In this document: piece by piece, positions 30,352 to 38,078 of the stretch | Layout of the letters: each line of letters opens with the position of its first letter | Numbering within the stretch: the first letter of the stretch is position 1 | Source of the DNA: Hyphomicrobiales bacterium | GTDB lineage: Bacteria > Pseudomonadota > Alphaproteobacteria > Rhizobiales > Beijerinckiaceae | DNA: 64,000 nt | NCBI GenBank assembly: GCA_900466745.1 | Contig: UBNE01000022.1 | Span: forward strand, 62,676-126,675 | Direction of reading: 5' to 3' | The notes under the pieces: generated by a model | Told to the model about the DNA's origin: nothing | The model's input: the letters and a program-made list of their open reading frames with translations, nothing else | Databases searched by the model: none | Made by a program: the position numbers and the translations under genes

Positions 30352-31452
30352 ATGAAGATCAACGGGCAGCATTACCGCACGATCTGGCTGGCGCAGGACG
30401 GCTGGCGGGTCGTCGTCATCGACCAGACGCGGCTGCCCTTCCGCTTCGAGACGGTGACGCTGGGCTCGGCCGAGCAGGCGGCGGATGCGATCCGCAACAT
30501 GGTGGTGCGCGGCGCCCCGCTGATCGGCGCGACGGCCGCCTATGGCGTGGCGCTGGCGATGCGGGCGGACGCGGCCGATCCCGCGCTCGAGGCGGCGCTG
30601 GCGCTGCTCGCCGCGACGCGCCCGACCGCGGTCAACCTGCGCTGGGCGCTGGAGCGGATGCGGCAGGCGCTCGCCCCGCTGCCCCCGCCGGACCGTGCGG
30701 CCGCAGCCTATGCCGAGGCGGCGGCGATCTGCGACGAGGATGTCGCGCTCTGCCGCGCCATCGGGGAGCACGGCCTGCCGCTGATCCGGGAGATCGCGGC
30801 GCGCAAGCCGGCCGGGCAGCCGGTGAACATCCTGACCCATTGCAATGCCGGCTGGATCGCCACGGTGGACTGGGGCACGGCGCTGGCGCCGATCTATCTG
30901 GCGCATGACGCCGGCCTTCCGGTCCATGTCTGGGTCGACGAGACGCGGCCGCGCAACCAGGGCGCGGCGCTGACGGCCTATGAGCTCGGCGCCCATGGCG
31001 TGCCGCATGCGGTGATCGTCGACAATGCCGGCGGCCATCTGATGCAGCGCGGCCAGGTCGACATGGTGATCGTCGGCACCGACCGCACCACGGCCCGCGG
31101 CGACGTCGCCAACAAGATCGGTACCTATCTCAAGGCGCTGGCGGCGCATGATAACGGGGTGCCCTTCTATGTCGCGTTGCCCTCGCCGACGATCGACTGG
31201 CGCCTCGCGGACGGTCTCGCCGACATTCCGATCGAGGAGCGGGCTGGCCGGGAGGTCTCGCATGTCGCCGGTCTGGCGGAGGATGGCGAGATCCGGACGG
31301 TGAGGGTCGCGGCGCCCGGCAGCGCGGTGGCGAATCCGGCCTTCGACGTCACGCCGGCGCGGCTGGTGACCGGATTGATCACGGAGCGGGGCGTCTGCGC
31401 CGCGAGTTCGGAAGGGCTGGCGGGACTGTTCCCCGATCTGGCGCAGGGGTGA
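30352..31452 (+). CDS. mtnA: Methylthioribose-1-phosphate isomerase
   Basis: A 366-residue isomerase converting 5-methylthioribose 1-phosphate to 5-methylthioribulose 1-phosphate. The catalytic Cys164 is in THCNAGW and Asp244 in [18 protein letters not shown], as expected for Mtn[16 protein letters not shown] near 51-65 binds phosphate. It ends four bases before the aldolase start. No mtnB, mtnC or mtnD of the classic salvage cycle lies nearby. Confidence 0.93.
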   Translation: MKINGQHYRTIWLAQDGWRVVVIDQTRLPFRFETVTLGSAEQAADAIRNMVVRGAPLIGATAAYGVALAMRADAADPALEAALALLAATRPTAVNLRWALERMRQALAPLPPPDRAAAAYAEAAAICDEDVALCRAIGEHGLPLIREIAARKPAGQPVNILTHCNAGWIATVDWGTALAPIYLAHDAGLPVHVWVDETRPRNQGAALTAYELGAHGVPHAVIVDNAGGHLMQRGQVDMVIVGTDRTTARGDVANKIGTYLKALAAHDNGVPFYVALPSPTIDWRLADGLADIPIEERAGREVSHVAGLAEDGEIRTVRVAAPGSAVANPAFDVTPARLVTGLITERGVCAASSEGLAGLFPDLAQG

Positions 31453-31456
31453 GGGC

Positions 31457-32101
31457 ATGAACGAACAGGAATTGCGCGCGGAGATCGTCGCCGTCGCGCA
31501 GGCGATCGACCGGGCCGGGTTCTGCCCGTCGAAATCCGGCAATGTCTCGGCGCGCTTCGCCGGCGGCCTGCTGATCACGCCCTCGGGCCTGCCCTATGCC
31601 CGGACCCGGCCGGAGGACCTGATCCATCTGTCGCTGGACGGCGCGGTTCTGTCGGGCGCGCGCAAGCCGTCCTCGGAATGGCCCTTTCATGTCGCGATCT
31701 ACAGGGCGCGGCCGGAGGCGCAGGCGATCGTCCACACCCATTCGCCGCGGGCCACGGCGCTCTCCTGCACGCGCCGCGGCATCCCGGCCTTCCATTACAT
31801 GATCGCGCTCTGCGGCGGGGCCGATGTGCGCTGCGCCGAATACGCCACCTTCGGCACGCCGGAGCTGGCCGAGAACGCGGTGAAGGCCCTGGAGGGGCGT
31901 AAGGCGGTGCTGCTCGCCAATCACGGCGTCATCGCGCTCGGCGGCTCGCTCGCCGGGGCACACCAGATCGTCGCGGAGGTCGAGAATCTCGCCGGGCAAT
32001 ATCTCGACATCCTCGCCGCGGGGCTCGAGCCGGCGATCCTCGACGGCGAGGAGATGGAGCGGGTGGCGGCGCGGTTCGCCGGCTACGGCAAGGTGGGGTA
32101 G
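31457..32101 (+). CDS. Class II aldolase, candidate 5-methylthioribulose-1-phosphate aldolase
   Basis: A 214-residue class II (zinc) aldolase of the fuculose-phosphate type. Zinc ligands His93, His95 (IVHTHSP) and His156 (LANHGVIA) and catalytic Glu74 (SSEWPFHV) are all present, each one residue from the position in E. coli fuculose aldolase. Directly after mtnA, it is likely to split 5-methylthioribulose 1-phosphate (or the 5-deoxy analogue) into DHAP and an aldehyde, the last step of the DHAP shunt, rather than to act on fuculose. The family does not allow MtnB dehydratase to be excluded by eye. Confidence 0.75.
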   Translation: MNEQELRAEIVAVAQAIDRAGFCPSKSGNVSARFAGGLLITPSGLPYARTRPEDLIHLSLDGAVLSGARKPSSEWPFHVAIYRARPEAQAIVHTHSPRATALSCTRRGIPAFHYMIALCGGADVRCAEYATFGTPELAENAVKALEGRKAVLLANHGVIALGGSLAGAHQIVAEVENLAGQYLDILAAGLEPAILDGEEMERVAARFAGYGKVG

Positions 32102-32128
32102 AATCCGCTTCCCGTCCACGGAACCACG

Positions 32129-32226
32129 CCGTCCTTCCGGGCTGGACCCGGAAGCGACCGTGGAACGCGACGCCCTTCGCTGGATGCCGGACCGGCACCG
32201 TTCGCGCCGCTTGCCCGGAAGGACGG
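32129..32226. repeat. Intergenic palindromic repeat
   Basis: CCGTCCTTCCGGGC (32129-32142) and GCCCGGAAGGACGG (32213-32226) are perfect 14-bp inverted ends, in the 285-bp gap after the aldolase gene. Same design as the elements at 9496 and 14146 but with CCTTCC instead of CATTCC. The rest of the gap, to 32386, shows no gene. Confidence 0.7.
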
Positions 32227-32386
32227 CCGGGTTCCGCGCAAGATCGGCCTGCTCCAGCAGGCGGGACGGCGCGTGAGATTCGCCGGTGCCGGCGCGGGCC
32301 GTGCAAATGCGCGGGCTCTCTTTAAGTCTTCCGCAAGGGCAAGACGGTGATAACCTGTCGTCGTCATCGCCGCTCCAGAGACTGCC

Positions 32387-33604
32387 GTGCCGCTGGACTA
32401 CCACTCACTGCTGACGGCCTTCACCCTGTCCGGTTGCGGGCTGGCGGCGGCCTTCCTCGTCAGTTGGCTGGTCTCCAGGAAAGAACGCTTCCTGATGGCC
32501 TGGACGCTCGGCGTCTCGCTGATGGCGCTCGGCGTGCTGGTCTATGACGGCTATGTCAGGACGATGTCGCCGGTGCTGGGCGCCGCGGGATATGCCGTGC
32601 TGCTGGTCGGCCTCGCCTTCGTCTTCGGCGCGGGGCGGCAGTTCCGCACCCGCATCCTGCCCTGGCGCGGCATGGCCGCCATGGCGGCCGCCTCGTCCCT
32701 GGCCGTGGCGCTGCCGATGCTGGCCGGCTACAACGGCGTCGCGATCCTTCTCCTCAACCTGGCGGCGACGGTCATCCTGTTCGTCACGGCCTGGGATTAC
32801 TGGCTCGGGCGGGCGGAGGCGCGGCTGGCGATCACGCTGCTGACCGGGCTCTACATCCTGACCGGGCTTTCCTTCGTGCCCTGCGCCGTGCTGCTGCTGC
32901 TCGACGGCCGCTGGGTGCTGTCCGCCATGCCGTCGAACTGGGCCGAGGACCTCAATCTCGCCGTCTGCCTGACCACGCTCGCCGGCATCGGCGCGCTGTC
33001 GCTGGCGCTCAACCAGGCGCGGCTGGCGCGCGGGCACAAGCGCGACGCGGAAACCGATGCGCTGACCGGCCTGCTCAACCGCCGCGCCCTGCTCGACCGG
33101 ATTGCCGGCGAGGTCGAGGGGCCGGCCGCCCTGGTGATCTTCGACATCGACCACTTCAAGCGGATCAACGACGTGCATGGTCATCTCGCGGGCGACGAGG
33201 TGCTGCGGGCCTTTGGGGAGATCCTGGTCCTGTCGTCGCGCGCGCAGGTGCTGGCCGCGCGGCTCGGCGGCGAGGAGTTCGCGCTGCTGATTCCGGGCGC
33301 CTCGCTGGTCTCGGCCGCGATCCTGGCCGAGAATGTGAGGATGCGGCTGGGCAAGCGCTCCTTCAGCGGAAGCGCCGGACCCTTCCTCTGCACGGTCAGC
33401 GCCGGGGTGGCCCGCAGCGGGGAGGACGGGGTCGATTTCCACGCCCTGCTGCAGGAAGCCGACAAGGCGCTCTATGCGGCCAAGCGCAGCGGCCGGGACC
33501 GGGTCGCGGTGAGTTCGGACGAGGAGGCGTTCCTGGCCCAGATGCGCCCGCAGCCCGACGGCGCGCGCGGACCCGTCGACCTCATCCGGCTCAAGACCGG
33601 CTGA
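32387..33604 (+). CDS. Membrane diguanylate cyclase (GGDEF)
   Basis: A 405-residue protein: six or seven membrane helices in residues 5-210, then a GGDEF domain (about 215-380) with active site G294-GEE-F298 and DIDHFKRINDVHGH. It should make cyclic di-GMP from GTP. The inhibitory RxxD site is degenerate (Arg285 kept, Asp replaced by Val288), so product inhibition through this site is unlikely. Starts with GTG at 32387. Single gene. Confidence 0.86.
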   Translation: MPLDYHSLLTAFTLSGCGLAAAFLVSWLVSRKERFLMAWTLGVSLMALGVLVYDGYVRTMSPVLGAAGYAVLLVGLAFVFGAGRQFRTRILPWRGMAAMAAASSLAVALPMLAGYNGVAILLLNLAATVILFVTAWDYWLGRAEARLAITLLTGLYILTGLSFVPCAVLLLLDGRWVLSAMPSNWAEDLNLAVCLTTLAGIGALSLALNQARLARGHKRDAETDALTGLLNRRALLDRIAGEVEGPAALVIFDIDHFKRINDVHGHLAGDEVLRAFGEILVLSSRAQVLAARLGGEEFALLIPGASLVSAAILAENVRMRLGKRSFSGSAGPFLCTVSAGVARSGEDGVDFHALLQEADKALYAAKRSGRDRVAVSSDEEAFLAQMRPQPDGARGPVDLIRLKTG

Positions 33605-33631
33605 GCGCCGGCGCGAGGGGCCGTTCCGCCG

Positions 33632-34645
33632 TCAGGCGGGCTTCCGCTCGATGAAAACGCAGCCGTCGAAGCTGAAGACCTCTTCGCCGCGCTGATTCAC
33701 GCCGGTGTTGCGGTGGAAGAACAGGCCCCATTGCGGGCGCGAGGCGCTTTCGCGCTTGTCGACCACTTCCGAGAAATAGCTGATGCGGTCGCCGGCGAGG
33801 ACCGGGCGGGACCAGCGCAGGTTCCTGAAGCCCGGCGAGGGACCGAGACGCGCCGGGCGGCCGGTGGTGGCGGCGAGCTGGCGCCTGCGGTGCAGCACCA
33901 TCGTCGCCATCCAGACGGACGCCGTATGCCAGCCCGAGGCTGCGAGGCCGCCGAACAGGCTGCCGCGCGCCGCCTCGACATCCATGTGGAAGGGCTGGGG
34001 ATCGAAGCTGCGGGCGAAGGCGACGATCTCCGCGGGCGTGAAGACGAAGCTGCCGAGGGCGTGGCGGCTGCCGATCTCCAGCTCCTCGAAGAAGCGGGTC
34101 GGGACGGGCGTCTCGTCCGGCGCGATCAGCGGGCTCTCTTGGGCGGGGCGCTCGTAGCGGGGGCCGTGGGCGAGCCAGTCGCCCCTGGGCTGCGGCGCGA
34201 TGCCGGAGCCCTTGCGGCCGAACATGATCCAGTTGGTCTGCTCCAGTACAGGCTCGTCGCGCTGGTTCAGCAGCTCGAAGCGGAAGCGCACCAGGCCCAT
34301 CTCGGGGCGCGAGCGCGATTCCTTGGTTTCGAGCACCGTGCGGCGGGCGCTCAGCACGTCGCCGGGGAAGACCGGCTTCAGCCATTTCACCTCGTCGATG
34401 CCGGGCGCGCCCATCCCGGTCGAGTCGAGCAGGAAATCCTCGGCGATCAATCGCATCAGCAGCGAGCAGCTCTGCCAGCCGGAGCCGATCAGGCCGCCGA
34501 CGAAGCTCGCCTTCGCCGCATCCGGGTCGACATGGAAATCCTGCGCGTCATAGCGCGAGGCGAAGGCGACGAGGTCCTCCTGCGAGACGGCGATGCTGCG
34601 TGTGCGGACGCTCGCGCCTGCGACGAAATCCTCGAAGTGCAGCAT
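33632..34645 (-). CDS. Double MaoC-like hotdog dehydratase
   Basis: A 337-residue protein made of two MaoC-like domains. The first half has SRYDAQDFHVDPDAAKAS and GLIGSGWQ; the second repeats it as RSFDPQPFHMDVEAARGS and GLAASGWH. Each contains the D-x-x-x-x-H hydratase motif. Most relatives carry a single domain as separate genes, so this is a fused tandem. It probably hydrates an enoyl-CoA; the substrate is unknown. 22 bp downstream of ychF and possibly co-transcribed. Confidence 0.82.
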   Translation of the reverse strand: MLHFEDFVAGASVRTRSIAVSQEDLVAFASRYDAQDFHVDPDAAKASFVGGLIGSGWQSCSLLMRLIAEDFLLDSTGMGAPGIDEVKWLKPVFPGDVLSARRTVLETKESRSRPEMGLVRFRFELLNQRDEPVLEQTNWIMFGRKGSGIAPQPRGDWLAHGPRYERPAQESPLIAPDETPVPTRFFEELEIGSRHALGSFVFTPAEIVAFARSFDPQPFHMDVEAARGSLFGGLAASGWHTASVWMATMVLHRRRQLAATTGRPARLGPSPGFRNLRWSRPVLAGDRISYFSEVVDKRESASRPQWGLFFHRNTGVNQRGEEVFSFDGCVFIERKPA

Positions 34646-34667
34646 CGGCCGGCCTCCCGCCCGCGGG

Positions 34668-35765
34668 TCAGTTGGCGAAGCGGAAATGCAGGACGTCGCC
34701 GTCGGCGACGACGTAGTCCTTGCCCTCGAGCCGGAACTTGCCGGCCTCGCGCGCGCCGGCCTCGCCCTTATGCGCGACGTAGTCGTCGAAGGCGATGGTC
34801 TCGGCCCGGATATAGCCCTTCTCGAAATCGGTATGGATCACGCCGGCGGCCTGCGGCCCCTTGGTGCCCTTCTCGATCGTCCAGGCGCGGGCCTCCTTCG
34901 GGCCGACGGTGAAATAGGTGACGAGGTTGAGCAGCGCGTAGCCGGCGCGGATGACACGGTTGAGGCCCGGCTCCTCCAGCCCGACGGCCTCCAGATATTC
35001 GGTCTGCTCCTCGGGCGGCAGCACCGCGATCTCGCTCTCGATCTTGGCCGAGACCACGACGGCGACCGCGCCCTCCTCGGCGGCACGCCGCTTCACCAGC
35101 TCGGAGAAGGCGTTGCCCTGATCGGCGCTCGCCTCCTCGACATTGCAGACATAGAGCACCGGCTTGGAGGAGAGCAGCCCGAGCTGCTCGAAGGCGCGCT
35201 TCTGCTCGGCCGGGATCTCGGCGAGGCGGGCCGGCTTGCCGTCGCGCAGCAGCACGAGGCAACGGTTCATCAGCTCGACCGCCTCCTTGGCCTCCTTGTC
35301 GCCGGACTTGGCCTTCTTCTCCAGCGGGATCACCCGCTTCTCCAGGCTTTCGAGGTCGGCCAGCATCAATTCGGTCTCGATCGTCTCGATGTCGTCGACC
35401 GGCGAGACCTTGCCCTCGACATGGGTGATGTCGCCGTCCTCGAAGCAGCGCACGACATGGGCGATGGCGTCGCATTCGCGGATATTGGCGAGGAACTGGT
35501 TGCCCAGGCCCTCGCCGCGCGAGGCGCCGCGGACCAGGCCGGCGATGTCGACGAAGGTCAGCCGCGTCGGGATGATCTCCTTGGACCCGGCGATGGCGGC
35601 GAGCTTCTCCAGCCGCTCGTCGGGGACGGCGACGTCGCCGACATTCGGCTCGATGGTACAGAAGGGATAGTTCGCGGCCTGGGCCGCCGCCGTCTGCGTC
35701 AGCGCGTTGAAGAGGGTCGACTTGCCGACATTCGGCAGGCCGACGATACCGCATTTGAAGCCCAT
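34668..35765 (-). CDS. ychF: Redox-regulated ATPase YchF (Obg family)
   Basis: A 365-residue P-loop protein: GIVGLPNVGKSTLFNALT (residues 6-23), switch TIEPNVG, DIAGLVRGASRGEGLGNQFL, an internal coiled coil (about 130-170) and a C-terminal TGS domain. YchF hydrolyses ATP rather than GTP and binds ribosomes. Length is typical. The gene is near pth and rplY, a neighbourhood found in many bacteria. Confidence 0.94.
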   Translation of the reverse strand: MGFKCGIVGLPNVGKSTLFNALTQTAAAQAANYPFCTIEPNVGDVAVPDERLEKLAAIAGSKEIIPTRLTFVDIAGLVRGASRGEGLGNQFLANIRECDAIAHVVRCFEDGDITHVEGKVSPVDDIETIETELMLADLESLEKRVIPLEKKAKSGDKEAKEAVELMNRCLVLLRDGKPARLAEIPAEQKRAFEQLGLLSSKPVLYVCNVEEASADQGNAFSELVKRRAAEEGAVAVVVSAKIESEIAVLPPEEQTEYLEAVGLEEPGLNRVIRAGYALLNLVTYFTVGPKEARAWTIEKGTKGPQAAGVIHTDFEKGYIRAETIAFDDYVAHKGEAGAREAGKFRLEGKDYVVADGDVLHFRFAN

Positions 35766-35974
35766 GATCGCCTGTTCCGTTGCCCTCGGCGGCCGGGCCG
35801 CTGCGGGGGCGTGAAGCTTTGAAAGTCGCGGCCTTATTGGGGGGCCTGCGCGATAAAGACAAGTGCCGGGCGCGGGATGGCCGCTGCGCCGCTCACGCGA
35901 ACGTGCATGGCGGCGCGGCGGGAGCGGGTGCTGGATTGCGCGGTGCCACCCGTCCGCGCCGTTCGGAGCCTCCC

Positions 35975-36610
35975 ATGCGACGGTTTCGCTTCCGCTGTTT
36001 CCGCTTCGCGCCCGCCCTGCAGATGCTTCTCTTGCCGCTGCTCGCCCTCGCCGGCGGCCTCGCCGCCGCGCAGACGGCCGGGACGCGGCTGCGCGGCACG
36101 GTCGAGCGCATCGACGGCACGGTGCTGGCGCTCAGGGCCGCGGATGGGCGGGAGGTCAAGGTCGCGCTCGCGCCCGGGTTCTCGGTCGGCGGCGTCGTCG
36201 CGGCCAAGGCGAGCGATATCGCCAAGGGGAGCTTCATCGGGGTCGGCGCCAGGCCGCAGCCGGACGGGACCCTGCTGGCCGTGCAGGTCGTGATCTTCCC
36301 GGAAGCGATGCGCGGGACCGGGGAGGGGCACCGGCCCTGGGGCGTGCTGCCCGACGCGACCATGACCAATGCGACGGTGGCCGAGACCGTCTCGCGCATC
36401 GACGGCGCCAATCTGGTGCTGAGCTATCCGGGCGGCGAGCAGAAGGTCGCGATCACCCCGGAGGCGACCATCCTGATGGCAGTGCCGGCCGCGGCGGAGG
36501 CGCTGAAGCCCGGCGCGCAGGTCGCGATGACGGCGAGCCGGCAGGCCGACGGCAGCTACGGCACCAGCCGCGTCACCGTCGCGATGCCCGGGGCGAAGCT
36601 GCCGCTGTAG
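35975..36610 (+). CDS. Secreted DUF5666-like protein
   Basis: A 211-residue protein with a signal peptide (basic MRRFRFRCFR, hydrophobic LLLPLLALAGGLAAAQ) and two repeats of a small OB-like module: TVERIDGTVLALRAADGREV and SRIDGANLVLSYPGGEQKV. The phrase FPEAMRGTGEGHRPW is characteristic of a rhizobial secreted family with no known role. It lies between ychF and pth on the opposite strand. Start ATG 35975; the frame is open upstream but without a signal sequence. Confidence 0.7.
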   Translation: MRRFRFRCFRFAPALQMLLLPLLALAGGLAAAQTAGTRLRGTVERIDGTVLALRAADGREVKVALAPGFSVGGVVAAKASDIAKGSFIGVGARPQPDGTLLAVQVVIFPEAMRGTGEGHRPWGVLPDATMTNATVAETVSRIDGANLVLSYPGGEQKVAITPEATILMAVPAAAEALKPGAQVAMTASRQADGSYGTSRVTVAMPGAKLPL

Positions 36611-36613
36611 CGC

Positions 36614-37228
36614 TCAGTCGGCCGCCTTCTCGCCGAGCCGCTTCACGGCGGCATGGCCGCGCGCATCCATGAAGAGATGCACCTTGTTCTGGAAGCCGGC
36701 ATCGTCATGGACGGCGAGGAGGGGAGCGAAGTCGGCGCAGGCCGTGCACAGATCCTCGACCCAGGGCTGCTCGGCCTTGCCGAAATCGTTCAGCACATAG
36801 CCGTGCACCAGCTCCTTCAGCCCGGGATGGCCGATGCCCATCCGCACGCGGCGATAGTCGTTGCCGATGGCGGCGGTGGTGGAGCGCAGCCCGTTATGGC
36901 CGGCATTGCCGCCGCCGAGCTTCACCCGGAGCTTGGCCGGGGCGAGGTCGAGCTCGTCATGGAAGACGATCACATCGGCGGGGGCGATCTTGAAGAAGCG
37001 CGCGGCCTCGCCGATGGAGCGGCCGGATTCGTTCATATAGGTCTGCGGCTTGAGCAGGATGGCTTTCTCGCCGCCGATCGTCGCCTCGCAGGCCTCCGCC
37101 TGGAAGCGGGCGCGCCAGGGCGAGGCGCGGTGGATGCGGGCGATCTCGTCCACCGCCATGAAGCCGATATTGTGGCGGTTGCGGGCATAGCGCGCGCCCG
37201 GATTGCCGAGGCCGGCAAGGATCAGCAT
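36614..37228 (-). CDS. pth: Peptidyl-tRNA hydrolase
   Basis: A 204-residue Pth that frees tRNAs from prematurely released peptidyl-tRNA. Motifs: [20 protein letters not shown] (catalytic His), [30 protein letters not shown] and AGHNGLRS. The ATG at 37228 gives the standard N-terminus. It follows rplY in the same direction; a hairpin at 37309-37334 separates them. Confidence 0.94.
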   Translation of the reverse strand: MLILAGLGNPGARYARNRHNIGFMAVDEIARIHRASPWRARFQAEACEATIGGEKAILLKPQTYMNESGRSIGEAARFFKIAPADVIVFHDELDLAPAKLRVKLGGGNAGHNGLRSTTAAIGNDYRRVRMGIGHPGLKELVHGYVLNDFGKAEQPWVEDLCTACADFAPLLAVHDDAGFQNKVHLFMDARGHAAVKRLGEKAAD

Positions 37229-37308
37229 GACGGGACTCCGGCAGGCTCGGGGATCGGCGGCGGATCGGTCCGGAAAGCGGCTTTCCGTTCCGGGCCGGCG
37301 CCAAAGCA

Positions 37309-37334
37309 AGACGGCCGGGAGAGCCCGGCCGTCT
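37309..37334 (-). terminator. Terminator-like hairpin after rplY
   Basis: AGACGGCCGGG (37309-37319) and CCCGGCCGTCT (37324-37334) give an 11-bp perfect stem with an AGAG loop. On the minus strand it is followed by TTGCTTTGG, a weak U-tract, between rplY and pth. Confidence 0.65.
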
Positions 37335-37379
37335 CGTTCGATCGCGGGTGAGGCGCTGGCGCCATCCGGCGCCGGCGCA

Positions 37380-37997
37380 TCAGGCCTTGGCTTCGGCCTC
37401 GCCCTCGGCCTCGGCGGCTTCCGGCTCGGCTTCGACGGTCGGCGGGGCGATGGTGACGACGGTGGCGTCCGCGCCCAGCGTCAGCCTGGTGCCGGCCGGC
37501 AGCTTGATGGCGTCGACCTGGAGCGAATCGCCGATGTTCATGCCGGCGACCGAGATCTCGAAGGAGGCCGGGATGCTGTCCGGTTCGACCGAGACTTCAA
37601 GGCTGTGCTCGACGATCTGGACGAGGCCGCCGGACTTGACGCCGGGGCTCGACTCCTGGCCGACGACATGGACCGGCACGAGCACGGTGACGGTCTGGCC
37701 CTTGGCGACGCGCAGGAAGTCGACATGCAGCGGGAAGTCCTTGACCGGGTCGAGCTGGTAGTCGCGCGGGATGACGCGCTGCTTCTTGCCGGCGACGTCG
37801 ATCTCGAAGATCGTGGTCAGGAAGTGGCCGCCGAAAATGAGCTGGCGGGTCTTGTTGGCGTCGAGCGCGATGGCCTCGGGAGCGGCGCCCCCACCATAGA
37901 TCACGGCAGGCGTCTGGCCCTGGCGGCGAACTGCACGGGCGGCCCCCTTGCCGACCTGTGCGCGCGCCGAAGCCTGGATTTGCTTCACGGCGGTCAT
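37380..37997 (-). CDS. rplY: 50S ribosomal protein L25 / general stress protein Ctc
   Basis: A 205-residue long-form L25 (Ctc type): N-terminal 5S rRNA-binding domain with [17 protein letters not shown], middle [21 protein letters not shown]-terminal TL5 domain with VDAIKLPAG, and an acidic Glu/Ala tail. ATG 37997 is the normal start. Upstream is a hairpin that probably ends the preceding gene. Confidence 0.93.
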   Translation of the reverse strand: MTAVKQIQASARAQVGKGAARAVRRQGQTPAVIYGGGAAPEAIALDANKTRQLIFGGHFLTTIFEIDVAGKKQRVIPRDYQLDPVKDFPLHVDFLRVAKGQTVTVLVPVHVVGQESSPGVKSGGLVQIVEHSLEVSVEPDSIPASFEISVAGMNIGDSLQVDAIKLPAGTRLTLGADATVVTIAPPTVEAEPEAAEAEGEAEAKA

Positions 37998-38017
37998 GTT
38001 GATGTCCTTGACTTCAC

Positions 38018-38046
38018 AAAAATGACAAGGCCGCCAGTCGGCGGCC
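38018..38046 (-). terminator. Terminator-like hairpin between the GGDEF-EAL gene and rplY
   Basis: GGCCGCC (38029-38035) and GGCGGCC (38040-38046) make a 7-bp stem; on the minus strand TTGTCATTTTT follows. It lies 33 bases after the stop of the upstream gene and 21 before the rplY start, so it could end the former or attenuate the latter. Confidence 0.5.
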
Positions 38047-38078
38047 ATCGGATGATGCGTCCAGAGCCTCCAAGGGTG

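Noticed and set aside
35780-35974. N-terminal extension of the DUF5666-like protein
   Set aside because: The signal peptide begins at 35975; upstream residues have no family match.
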